From: Eutreptiella sp. 'Long Island Sound 2002'
Taxonomy: Eukaryota; Euglenozoa; Euglenophyceae; Eutreptiales; Eutreptiaceae
Length of the DNA: 64,000 nt
NCBI GenBank assembly: GCA_964036045.1
Contig: OZ038382.1
Span: 43,540,090-43,604,089 of the forward strand
Direction of reading: 5' to 3'
The position numbers were made by a program, and so were the translations under genes. Below are positions 35,116-45,700 of this stretch, in pieces. Under the pieces are notes generated by a model that saw only the letters and a program-made list of their open reading frames with translations, was not told the DNA's origin and did not search any database. The first letter of the stretch is position 1, and each line of letters opens with the position of its first letter.

Positions 35116-35185
35116 ACGAATCAACTTCCCTTTTATCCTGCCCTCCATTTGTCTTAAAGATATGGGCAAAACAAAGTTGATTCGT
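35116..35185. repeat. Inverted repeat, 12-bp arms
   Basis: ACGAATCAACTT at 35116-35127 and AAGTTGATTCGT at 35174-35185 are perfect reverse complements around a 46-base spacer. Confidence 0.75.
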
Positions 35186-35309
35186 AAGGCCACTTGTGAA
35201 GGTCATATCTCGTGCCGCTTGCGAGTATTGACGATAAGGAAACGTGGGATGTATTCACAATACTCCCGACGTAATTTAGGAAGCTTTATATGCCTTGCGT
35301 TTCCACACA

Positions 35310-35413
35310 TGCGCGCTAGTGTAATGGATCATGGTCAAGAGGGTAGAGTTTGCGTTACAACTCATTGACCATGGTATTGCGTGCGTTAAGATAACTTTCG
35401 AGTGTAGCGCGCA
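35310..35413. repeat. Nested pair of inverted repeats
   Basis: The outer arms TGCGCGCTA (35310-35318) and TAGCGCGCA (35405-35413) enclose inner arms CATGGTCAA (35330-35338) and TTGACCATG (35365-35373). Both pairs are perfect, so the region can fold as a two-stage stem. Confidence 0.65.
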
Positions 35414-35426
35414 AGTGTTGGTGTTG

Positions 35427-35453
35427 CATAGGAACTCTCCTTGAGTTCCTATG
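35427..35453. repeat. Strong hairpin, 11-bp stem and 5-base loop
   Basis: CATAGGAACTC (35427-35437), loop TCCTT, GAGTTCCTATG (35443-35453). The stem is perfect and the loop short, so it would fold in single-stranded DNA or RNA. There is no following T-run, and a bacterial terminator is not meaningful in this eukaryotic setting. Confidence 0.8.
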
Positions 35454-35556
35454 AGCGATTGACCCAAAGTTATGCCCTTGGAGGGGCACGACATATCGTG
35501 GTGGGAGCTATATTTTTGGGCAATATTTGGTATGTGCCATGTGTTGTGTTGCGTGC

Positions 35557-35598
35557 CCATTTGGCGGGCCCATTGCTCCAAGACAAGCCCGCCAATGG
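35557..35598. repeat. Inverted repeat with one bulge
   Basis: CCATTTGGCGGGC (35557-35569) pairs with GCCCGCCAATGG (35587-35598), with one T bulged. A neighbouring inverted repeat joins GTGCCCACTTGGG (35740-35752) with CCCAAGTGGAGCAC (35781-35794), again with a single bulge. Confidence 0.65.
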
Positions 35599-35944
35599 AC
35601 CTCATATTGTGCAAGCCCCTTCTCCGTACTCCCTACGGTCAATTGCAAGCCTAACCTTCGTGAAGGGAAGCTTGTGTGGTGATCCCGAAGCGATGCGTTG
35701 GGAGCAAGGTGTGTGTTTTACAATTTTCCATATTTTCATGTGCCCACTTGGGAAGCAGCGCTCGTAACCTTTCAAGGCGCCCCAAGTGGAGCACATATGT
35801 GGGATCGAAGGTCAATGGTGTCAAGTCATTGTGTGTAGAAGGATTAAGTGATTGCACGATCCAAGCCGGAGATATTATAATATAATTGTAGGCCTTTCAA
35901 GGCACTTTTGTGTGTCATTGTGCCAATTTTGCCATTTCTGGCTC

Positions 35945-36002
35945 GTCATGATGTCAAGTGGCGACCGTGTATCTCAACGTCGCGCTCAATTGACATCATG
36001 AC
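35945..36002. repeat. Inverted repeat, perfect 13-bp arms
   Basis: GTCATGATGTCAA at 35945-35957 and TTGACATCATGAC at 35990-36002 are exact reverse complements around a 32-base spacer. It lies only 33 bp from the 157-bp foldback. Confidence 0.8.
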
Positions 36003-36035
36003 CCAAGTATGATATGAGGGTACATACTTCGGTAG

Positions 36036-36192
36036 CCAACATATCTTGGACCCGGCGAATAACTCCTCTTAGGCTTGGCATACCGTGGCCGCCAAGTTGG
36101 CGATTTGGGACTATCCCAAATCATGGGCTCACTTGGCGACCCTGCCATTCCCAATACCGGAGGAGTTGGGTGACGCCCCAAAGATATGTTGG
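36036..36192. repeat. 157-bp foldback of nested inverted repeats
   Basis: Five stems are nested in the correct order around one centre: CCAACATATCTT (36036-36047) with AAGATATGTTGG (36181-36192); GGCG (36054-36057) with CGCC (36174-36177); AACTCCTC (36061-36068) with GAGGAGTT (36160-36167); CGCCAAGT (36090-36097) with ACTTGGCG (36131-36138); and GATTTGGGA (36102-36110) with TCCCAAATC (36114-36122) around loop CTA. Such a symmetric structure suggests a decayed long palindrome or a miniature foldback element. No target duplication is obvious. Confidence 0.75.
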
Positions 36193-36357
36193 ACATATAT
36201 GACTTGATACCAATCCTATGGCACACTCCGGTCTGAGTCGGGCATGTGCCTCATTTGCCCTAACCATGAGTGTGCGCAATTTTGGCCATTTTGAGCATTT
36301 TTCCACTTTTGCTGCCCGCCGTGCACTATGTTCTAACCCTCGTGCACGCCGGACGCA

Positions 36358-36413
36358 TGGACCAATGGACCATATATAACATGGGTGTTATGGGTAATGG
36401 TCCCCATGGTCCA
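36358..36413. repeat. Imperfect inverted repeat, about 16-bp arms
   Basis: TGGACCAATGGACCAT (36358-36373) and ATGGTCCCCATGGTCCA (36397-36413) pair with one or two interruptions around a 23-base spacer. Each arm itself contains a direct duplication of GGACCA or GGTCC. Confidence 0.6.
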
Positions 36414-36558
36414 CACACCACGTGGGCGAAGCGGAGCCGCCTTCGTTAAGGCGCTAGGCCAACTTGAGTATGGGCAATTTTGCCATTTTTGCACTTGTGG
36501 ACCCAATTGGGATCGTCACCACGCCAAGCAGCATGGAGATCTTTGAGAGCCAAGGGCG

Positions 36559-36581
36559 TGGGAGTCTCCGTTAGACTCCCA
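36559..36581. repeat. Hairpin, 9-bp stem and 5-base loop
   Basis: TGGGAGTCT (36559-36567), loop CCGTT, AGACTCCCA (36573-36581). A similar hairpin, ATTTTGGCT/AGCCAAAAT, lies at 36653-36661/36672-36680. Confidence 0.7.
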
Positions 36582-37488
36582 GTGGATCGCATATGGAATG
36601 GCGGATCCGATCTCCAAGCCGGCGTGGAGATACACTATTGGGAGCACACCGAATTTTGGCTCATTTCAAGCAGCCAAAATGACCCAATTTTGGGACCCCA
36701 ATTTCCCCCTTCCGTGTGGTCAATTGGCGGCCCCATTTCTCTAAGCCCATAGGGAGCCCGGACCTAAATCCAAGTTGTACACTCAGATATAAGTCCTAGG
36801 TCCTGCCTCCTACCCTGTGAGCCATTGGCCTCACCTTGGCCGAGCGAGCCGCGCGTGGGAATGACGCCAATTTTGGTGATTTTGGCATCGTGACCCCACT
36901 TGACGCATCCGTGTTGCCCTGATGCCGGGACCTCAGAGGGAACCAGGTTGGGTGAGGGCTCCAGGGAGTTCGTACTCGAAGGGCATAGGGTCAGTTGCCT
37001 CGTCCCTACCTCTGGCGGGTCCGGACGAGGGGTCAATTTTGGAGTTTTTCAAGCTAATTTCAGTTTGGGCTGAAACAGCCCATTTTCAGCTACCAACTCC
37101 TGGGTGATAATGGCGGGGCCATATCTCTGGCTCAGAGAGGAGTTGGGACCTGCCGTTAAGGGAGCATAGGGAGCCACTGTCGGTTGACCTTGGAGCCCAT
37201 TGGCTCCCAGGAACTCGCCTGTGGCTGTGCGGGATACCTCTCCCTTTGGCAGGGTTTCAGGGTCCGGACTAGGCAGGGCATGGGTTGTGTTTGAGCCCCC
37301 GCCCCTACCAGCCACTGAGAGGGTCGGACCTGGGATTGGGATATGAGTTGGGACTGAGTGTCTATTGTCCCTTGATGCCCTTACCCCAGTCCAGTCTTAA
37401 CCCTATGTGTACATATCCTGATGTGTTGCTGTACATACTTTTGTTCCCTCTTTGCAGAGTGGCAAGGATTCTGAAACGCTTTGTCACA

Positions 37489-37592
37489 TGACACAGGCGT
37501 ATTGATGCCCTTGTGAGCGTAGTGCCTTGCCTGCCTGCTCACTTGTGCGTGTCACCGCAGCGTCCCGTGGCCGGCCCCCCACGGGAACGCGT
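37489..37592. other. Short unassigned DNA at the right satellite junction, ending in a hairpin
   Basis: These 104 bp lie between the candidate LTR end and the first satellite base. CGTCCCGTGG (37561-37570) and CCACGGGAACG (37579-37589) form an inverted repeat with one bulged A, ending 3 bp before satellite identity resumes. A weaker GTGAGC/GCTCAC pair lies just upstream. A hairpin this close to the breakpoint could have promoted breakage or joining. That is inference. Confidence 0.5.
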
Positions 37593-40500
37593 CACTGCCA
37601 CCACACACCCACACTGCCATTGCACCCCCCGCCACCCCCGCGCGCGCGCGCTCGCTCGCCTCGTCTCGTCAAACCAAGGCATGGCTGGCTTGGCTTGGCA
37701 TGGTATGGTATGGCTTGGTGTGAGAGCCAGGTGCTTTCATAATGAAGTGTGGTGATACTTGCCGACACAATATCTCAAAATTGAATTCGGGACTTTCTGT
37801 CAAGTTATTGCAGCTCCCCCTTCAGCGTTCCGGGAAGGCATTAGAAGAAAATTTAGAAGGGGCATGTTCCATATTTTTGCAAAAAAGTTTCATTTTGGTA
37901 CGCCACATTTATTGGATTTTCAGGTTGCTGCGTGGTGGTTGGCTAGGCTGTACGCGTGCTTTCGTAAAGTGGCACCTTTGGCCCTACCCGTTGAAGTTTT
38001 CGCTCTGGTCCACTGCCACCACACACCCACACTGCAATTGCACCCCCCGCCACCCCCGCGCGCGCGCGCTCGCTCGCCTCGTCTCGTCAAGACAAGGCAT
38101 GGCTGGCTTGGCTTGGCATGGTATGGTATGGCTTGGTGTGAGAGCCAGGTGCTTTCATAATGAAGTGTGGTGATACTTGCCGACACAATATCTCAAAATT
38201 GAATACGGGACTTTCTGTCAAGTTATTGCAGCTCCCCCTTCAGCGTTCCGGGAAGGCATTAGAAGAAAATTTAGAAGGGGCATGTTCCATATTTTTGCAA
38301 AAAAGTTTCATTTTGGTACGCCACATTTATTGGATTTTCAGGTTGCTGCGTGGTGGTTGGCTAGGCTGTACGCGTGCTTTCGTAAAGTGGCACCTTTGGC
38401 CCTACCCGTTGAAGTTTTCGCTCTGGTCCACTGCCACCACACACCCACACTGCCATTGCACCCCCCGCCACCCCCGCGCGCGCGCGCTCGCTCGCCTCGT
38501 CTCGTCAAGCCAAGGCATGGCTGGCTTGGCTTGGCATGGTATGGTATGGCTTGGTGTGAGAGCCAGGCTCTTTCATAATGAAGTGTGGTGATACTTGCCG
38601 ACACAATATCTCAAAATTGAATTCGGGACTTTCTGTCAAGTTATTGCAGCTCCCCCTTCAGCGTTCCGGGAAGGCATTAGAAGAAAATTTAGAAGGGGAA
38701 TGTTCCATATTTTTGCAAAAAAGTTTCATTTTGGTACGCCACATTTATTGGATTTTCAGGTTGCTGCGTGGTGGTTGGCTAGGCTGTACGCGTGCTTTCG
38801 TAAAGTGGCACCTTTGGCCCTACCCGTTGAAGTTTTCGCTCTGGTCCACTGCCACCACACACCCACACTGCCATTGCACCCCCCGCCACCCCCGCGCGCG
38901 CGCGCTCGCTCGCCTCGTCTCGTCAAGCCAAGGCATGGCTGGCTTGGCTTGGCATGGTATGGTATGGCTTGGTGTGAGAGCCAGGTGCTTTCATAATGAA
39001 GTGTGGTGATACTTGCCGACACAATATCTCAAAATTGAATTCGGGACTTTCTGTCAAGTTATTGCAGCTCCCCCTTCAGCGTTCCGGGAAGGCATTAGAA
39101 GAAAATTTAGAAGGGGCATGTTCCATATTTTTGCAAAAAAGTTTCATTTTCGTACGCCACATTTATTGGATTTTCAGGTTGCTGCGTGGTGGTTGGCTAG
39201 GCTGTACGCGTGCTTTCGTAAAGTGGCACCTTTCGCCCTACCCGTTGAAGTTTTCGCTCTGGTCCACTGCCACCACACACCCACACTGCCATTGCACCCC
39301 CCGCCACCCCCGCGCGCGCGCGCTCGCTCGCCTCGTCTCGTCAAACCAAGGCATGGCTGGCTTGGCTTGGCATGGTATGGTATGGCTTGGTGTGAGAGCC
39401 AGGTGCTTTCATAATGAAGTGTGGTGATACTTGCCGACACAATATCTCAAAATTGAATTCGGGACTTTCTGTCAAGTTATTGCAGCTCCCCCTTCAGCGT
39501 TCCGGGAAGGCATTAGAAGAAAATTTAGAAGGGGCATGTTCCATATTTTTGCAAAAAAGTTTCATTTTGGTACGCCACATTTATTGGATTTTCAGGTTGC
39601 TGCGTGGTGGTTGGCTAGGCTGTACGCGTGCTTTCGTAAAGTGGCACCTTTGGCCCTACCCGTTGAAGTTTTCGCTCTGGTCCACTGCCACCACACACCC
39701 ACACTGCCATTGCACCCCCCGCAACCCCCGCGCGCGCGCGCTCGCTCGCCTCGTCTCGTCAAGCCAAGGCATGGCTGGCTTGGCTTGGCATGGTATGGTA
39801 TGGCTTGGTGTGAGAGCCAGGTGCTTTCATAATGAAGTGTGGTGATACTTGCCGACACAATATCTCAAAATTGAATTCGGGACTTTCTGTCAAGTTATTG
39901 CAGCTCCCCCTTCAGCGTTCCGGGAAGGCATTAGAAGAAAATTTAGAAGGGGCATGTTCCATATTTTTGCAAAAAAGTTTCATTTTGGTACGCCACATTT
40001 ATTGGATTTTCAGGTTGCTGCGTGGTGGTTGGCTAGGCTGTACGCGTGCTTTCGTAAAGTGGCACCTTTGGCCCTACCCGTTGAAGTTTTCGCTCTGGTC
40101 CACTGCCACCACACACCCACACTGCCATTGCACCCCCCGCAACCCCCGCGCGCGCGCGCTCGCTCGCCTCGTCTCGTCAAGCCAAGGCATGGCTGGCTTG
40201 GCTTGGCATGGTATGGTATGGCTTGGTGTGAGAGCCAGGTGCTTTCATAATGAAGTGTGGTGATACTTGCCGACTCAATATCTCAAAATTGAATTCGGGA
40301 CTTTCTGTCAAGTTATTGCAGCTCCCCCTTCAGAGTTCCGGAAAGGCATTAGAAGAAAATTTAGAAGGGGCATGTTCCATATTTTTGCAAAAAAGTTTCA
40401 TTTTGGTACGCCACATTTATTGGATTTTCAGGTTGCTGCGTGGTGGTTGGCTAGGCTGTACGCGTGCTTTCGTAAAGTGGCACCTTTCGCCCTACCCGTT

Positions 40501-42756
40501 GAAGTTTTCGCTCTGGTCCACTGCCACCACACACCCACACTGCCATTGCACCCCCCGCCACCCCCGCGCGCGCGCGCTCGCTCGCCTCGTCTCGTCAAGC
40601 CAAGGCATGGCTGGCTTGGCTTGGCCCGGTATGGTATGGCTTGGTGTGAGAGCCAGGTGCTTTCATAATGAAGTGTGGTGATACTTGCCGACACAATATC
40701 TCAAAATTGAATTCGGGACTTTCTGTCAAGCTATTGCAGCTCCCCCTTCAGCGTTCCGGGAAGGCATTAGAAGAAAATTTAGAAGGGGCATGTTCCATAT
40801 TTTTGCAAAAAAGTTTCATTTTGGTACGCCACATTTATTGGATTTTCAGGTTGCTGCGTGGTGGTTGGCTAGGCTGTACGCGTGCTTTCGTAAAGTGGCA
40901 CCTTTGGCCCTACCCGTTGAAGTTTTCGCTCTGGTCCACTGCCACCACACACCCACACTGCCATTGCACCCCCCTGCCACCCCCGCGCGCGCGCGCTCGC
41001 TCGCCTCGTCTCGTCAAGCCAAGGCATGGCTGGCTTGGCTTGGCATGGTATGGTATGGCTTGGTGTGAGAGCCAGGTGCTTTCATAATGAAGTGTGGTGA
41101 TACTTGCCGACACAATATCTCAAAATTGAATTCCGGACTTTCTGTCAAGTTATTGCAGCTCCCCCTTCAGCGTTCCGGGAAGGCATTAGAAGAAAATTTA
41201 GAAGGGGCATGTTCCATATTTTTGCAAAAAAGTTTCATTTTGGTACGCCACATTTATTGGATTTTCAGGTTGCTGCGTGGTGGTTGGCTAGGCTGTACGC
41301 GTGCTTTCGTAAAGTGGCACCTTTGGCCCTACCCGTTGAAGTTTTCGCTCTGGTCCACTGCCACCACACACCCACACTGCCATTGCACCCCCCGCCACCC
41401 CCCCGCGCGCGCGCTCGCTCGCCTCGTCTCGTCAAGCCAAGGCATGGCTGGCTTGGCTTGGCATGGTATGGTATGGCTTGGTGTGAGAGCGAGGTGCTTT
41501 CATAATGAAGTGTGGTGATACTTGCCGACACAATATCTCAAAATTGAATTCGGGACTTTCTGTCAAGTTATTGCAGCTCCCCCTTCAGCGTTCCGGGAAG
41601 GCATTAGAAGAAAATTTAGAAGGGGCATGTTCCATATTTTTGCAAAAAAGTTTCATTTTGGTACGCCACATTTATTGGATTTTCAGGTTGCTGCGTGGTG
41701 GTTGGCTAGGCTGTACGCGTGCTTTCGTAAAGTGGCACCTTTCGCCCTACCCGTTGAAGTTTTCGCTCTGGTCGACTGCCACCACACACCCACACTGCCA
41801 TTGCACCCCCCGCCACCCCCGCGCGCGCGCTTGCTCGCCTCGTCTCGTCAAACCAAGGCATGGCTGGCTTGGCTTGGCATGGTATGGTATGGCTTGGTGT
41901 GAGAGCCAGGTGCTTTCATAATGAAGTGTGGTGATACTTGCCGACACAATATCTCAAAATTGAATTCGGGACTTTCTGTCAAGTTATTGCAGCTCCCCCT
42001 TCAGCGTTCCGGGAAGGCATTAGAAGAAAATTTAGAAGGGGCATGTTCCATATTTTTGCAAAAAAGTTTCATTTTGGTACGCCACATTTATTGGATTTTC
42101 AGGTTGCTGCGTGGTGGTTGGCTAGGCTGTACGCGTGCTTTCGTAAAGTGGCACCTTTGGCCCTACCCGTTGAAGTTTTCGCTCTGGTCCACTGCCACCA
42201 CACACCCACACTGCCATTGCACCCCCCGCCACCCCCGCGCGCGCGCGCTCGCTCGCCTCGTCTCGTCAAACCAAGGCATGGCTGGCTTGGCTTGGCATGG
42301 TATGGTATGGCTTGGTGTGAGAGCCAGGTGCTTTCATAATGAAGTGTGGTGATACTTGCCGACACAATATCTCAAAATTGAATTCGGGAGTTTCTGTCAA
42401 GTTATTGCAGCTCCCCCTTCAGCGTTCCGGGAAGGCATTAGAAGAAAATTTAGAAGGGGCATGTTCCATATTTTTGCAAAAAAGTTTCATTTTGGTACGC
42501 CACATTTATTGGATTTTCAGGTTGCTGCGTGGTGGTTGGCTAGGCTGTACGCGTGCTTTCGTAAAGTGGCACCTTTGGCCCTACCCGTTGAAGTTTTCGC
42601 TCTGGTCCACTGCCACCACACACCCACACTGCCATTGCACCCCCCGCCACCCCCGCGCGCGCGCGCTCGCTCGCCTCGTCTCATCAAGCCAAGGCATGGC
42701 TGGCTTGGCTTGGCATGGTATGGTATGGCTTGGTGTGAGAGCCAGGTGCTTTCATA

Positions 42757-45700
42757 ATGAAGTGTGGTGATACTTGCCGACACAATATCTCAAAATTGAA
42801 TTCGGGACTTTCTGTCAAGTTATTGCAGCTCCCCCTTCAGCGTTCCGGGAAGGCATTAGAAGAAAATTTAGAAGGGGCATGTTCCATATTTTTGCAAAAA
42901 AGTTTCATTTTGGTACGCCACATTTATTGGATTTTCAGGTTGCTGCGTGGTGGTTGGCTAGGCTGTACGCGTGCTTTCGTAAAGTGGCACCTTTGGCCCT
43001 ACCCGTTGAAGTTTTCGCTCTGGTCCACTGCCACCACACACCCACACTGCCATTGCACCCCCCGCCACCCCCGCGCGCGCGCGCTCGCTCGCCTCGTCTC
43101 GTCAAGCCAAGGCATGGCTGGCTTGGCTTGGCATGGTATGGTATGGCTTGGTGTGAGAGCCAGGTGCTTTCATAATGAAGTGTGGTGATACTTGCCGACA
43201 CAATATCTAAAAATTGAATTCGGGACTTTCTGTCAAGTTATTGCAGCTCCCCCTTCAGCGTTCCGGGAAGGCATTAGAAGAAAATTTAGAAGGGGCATGT
43301 TCCATATTTTTGCAAAAAAGTTTCATTTTGGTACGCCACATTTATTGGATTTTCAGGTTGCTGCGTGGTGGTTGGCTAGGCTGTACGCATGCTTTCGTAA
43401 AGTGGCACCTTTGGCCCAACCCGTTGAAGTTTTCGCTCTGGTCCACTGCCACCACACATCCACACTGCCATTGCACCCCCCGCCACCCCCGCGCGCGCGC
43501 GCTCGCTCGCCTCGTCTCGTCAAGCCAAGGCATGGCTGGCTTGGCTTGGCATGGTATGGTATGGCTTGGTGTGAGAGCCAGGTGCTTTCATAATGAAGTG
43601 TGGTGATACTTGCCGACACAATATCTCAAAATTGAATTCGGGACTTTCTGTCAAGTTATTGCAGCTCCCCCTTCAGCGTTCCGGGAAGGCATTAGAAGAA
43701 AATTTAGAAGGGGCGTGTTCCATATTTTTGCAAAAAAGTTTCATTTTGGTACGCCACATTTATTGGATTTTCAGGTTGCTGCGTGGTGGTTGGCTAGGCT
43801 GTACGCGTGCTTTCGTAAAGTGGCACCTTTGGCCCTACCCGTTGAAGTTTTCGCTCTGGTCCACTGCCACCACACACCCACACTGCCATTGCACCCCCCG
43901 CCACCCCCGCGCGCGCGCGCTCGCTCGCCTCGTCTCGTCAAGCCAAGGCATGGCTGGCTTGGCTTGGCATGGTATGGTATGGCTTGGTGTGAGAGCCAGG
44001 TGCTTTCATAATGAAGTGTGGTGATACTTGCCGACACAATATCTCAAAATTGAATTCGGGACTTTCTGTCAAGTTATTGCAGCTCCCCCTTCAGCGTTCC
44101 GGGAAGGCATTAGAAGAAAATTTAGAAGGGGCATGTTCCATATTTTTGCAAAAAAGTTTCATTTTGGTACGCCACATTTATTGGATTTTCAGGTTGCTGC
44201 GTGGTGGTTGGCTAGGCTGTACGCGTGCTTTCGTAAAGTGGCACCTTTCGCCCTACCCGTTGAAGTTTTCGCTCTGGTCCACTGCCACCACACACCCAGA
44301 CTGCCATTGCACCTCCCGCCACCCCCGCGCGCGCGCGCTCGCTCGCCTCGTCTCGTCAAACCAAGGCATGGCTGGCTTGGCTTGGCATGGTATGGTATGG
44401 CGTGGTGTGAGAGCCAGGTGCTTTCATAATGAAGTGTGGTGATACTTGCTGACACAATATCTCAAAATTGAATTCGGCACTTTCTGTCAAGTTATTGCAG
44501 CTCCCCCTTCAGCGTTCCGGGAAGGCATTAGAAGAAAATTTAGAAGGGGCATGTTCCATATTTTTGCAAAAAAGTTTCATTTTGGTACGCCACATTTATT
44601 GGATTTTCAGGTTGCTGCGTGGTGGTTGGCTAGGCTGTACGCGTGCTTTCGTAAAGTGGCACCTTTGGCCCTACCCGTTGAAGTTTCGCTCTGGTCCACT
44701 GCCACCACACACCCACACTGCCATTGCACCCCCCGCCACCCCCGCTCGCGCGCGCTCGCTCGCCTCGTCTCGTCAAGCCAAGGCATGGCTGGCTTGGCTT
44801 GGCATGGTATGGTATGGCTTGGTGTGAGAGCCAGGTGCTTTCATAATGAAGTGTGGTGATACTTGCCGACACAATATCTCAAAATTGAATTCGGGACTTT
44901 CTGTCAAGTTATTGCAGCTCCCCCTTCAGCGTTCCGGGAAGGCATTAGAAGAAAATTTAGAAGGGGCATGTTCCATATTTTTGCAAAAAAGTTTCATTTT
45001 GGTACGCCACATTTATTGGATTTTCAGGTTGCTGCGTGGTGGTTGGCTAGGCTGTACGCGTGCTTTCGTAAAGTGGCACCTTTGGCCCTACCCGTTGAAG
45101 TTTTCGCTCTGGTCCACTGCCACCACACACCCACACTGCCATTGCACCCCCCGCCACCCCCGCGCGCGCGCGCTCGCTCGCCTCGTCTCGTCAAGCCAAG
45201 GCATGGCTGGCTTGGCTTGGCATGGTATGGTATGGCTTGGTGTGAGAGCCAGGTGCTTTCATAATGAAGTGTGGTGATACTTGCCGACACAATATCTCAA
45301 AATTGAATTCGGGACTTTCTGTCAAGTTATTGCAGCTCCCCCTTCAGCGTTCCGGGAAGGCATTAGAAGAAAATTTAGAAGGGGCATGTTCCATATTTTT
45401 GCAAAAAAGTTTCATTTTGGTACGCCACATTTATTGGATTTTCAGGTTGCTGCGTGGTGGTTGGCTAGGCTGTACGCGTGCTTTCGTAAAGTGGCACCTT
45501 TGGCCCTACCCGTTGAAGTTTTCGCTCTGGTCCACTGCCACCACACACCCACACTGCCATTGCACCCCCCGCCACCCCCGCGCGCGCGCGCTCGCTCGCC
45601 TCGTCTCGTCAAGCCAAGGCATGGCTGGCTTGGCTTGGCATGGTATGGTATGGCTTGGTGTGAGAGCCAGGTGCTTTCATAATGAAGTGTGGTGATACTT

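Larger units (their letters stand above)
31601..37488 (+). mobile_element. Element B: 5'-truncated Ty3/gypsy chromovirus
   Basis: On the plus strand this element keeps only the integrase-chromodomain end of pol, a 1.4-kb non-coding tail and a candidate 3' LTR. Gag, protease, RT, RNase H and the 5' LTR are missing. Its integrase differs clearly from that of element A in sequence, linker and chromodomain, so it is a separate family and not an inverted copy of A. The right-hand limit depends on the LTR call at 37488, which is tentative. Confidence 0.7.
34548..37488 (+). mobile_element. Candidate 3' LTR of element B (2.9 kb)
   Basis: The segment starts TGTGACACCCC, a start form common in Ty3/gypsy LTRs, and a matching TGTCACA ends at 37488, giving a 7-bp terminal inverted repeat with TG...CA ends. 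A 7-bp match in about 3 kb can arise by chance, so the edges are tentative. The interior has no recognised coding. The longest open frame (34670-35368) has no domain and is cut by hairpins. It is very rich in inverted repeats and in a degenerate CAATTTTG motif. Without a 5' LTR partner the call rests on ends and position only. Confidence 0.35.

Noticed and set aside
34670-35368. 232-codon frame in the candidate LTR of element B
   Set aside because: No domain is recognised, it overlaps several inverted repeats and it has no neighbour context. It is best treated as chance unless transcript data show otherwise.
24340-37592. Simple nested insertion of one complete LTR element into another
   Set aside because: The missing 5' part of B is not found beyond A, neither element has a 5' LTR, and no target duplication flanks the block.
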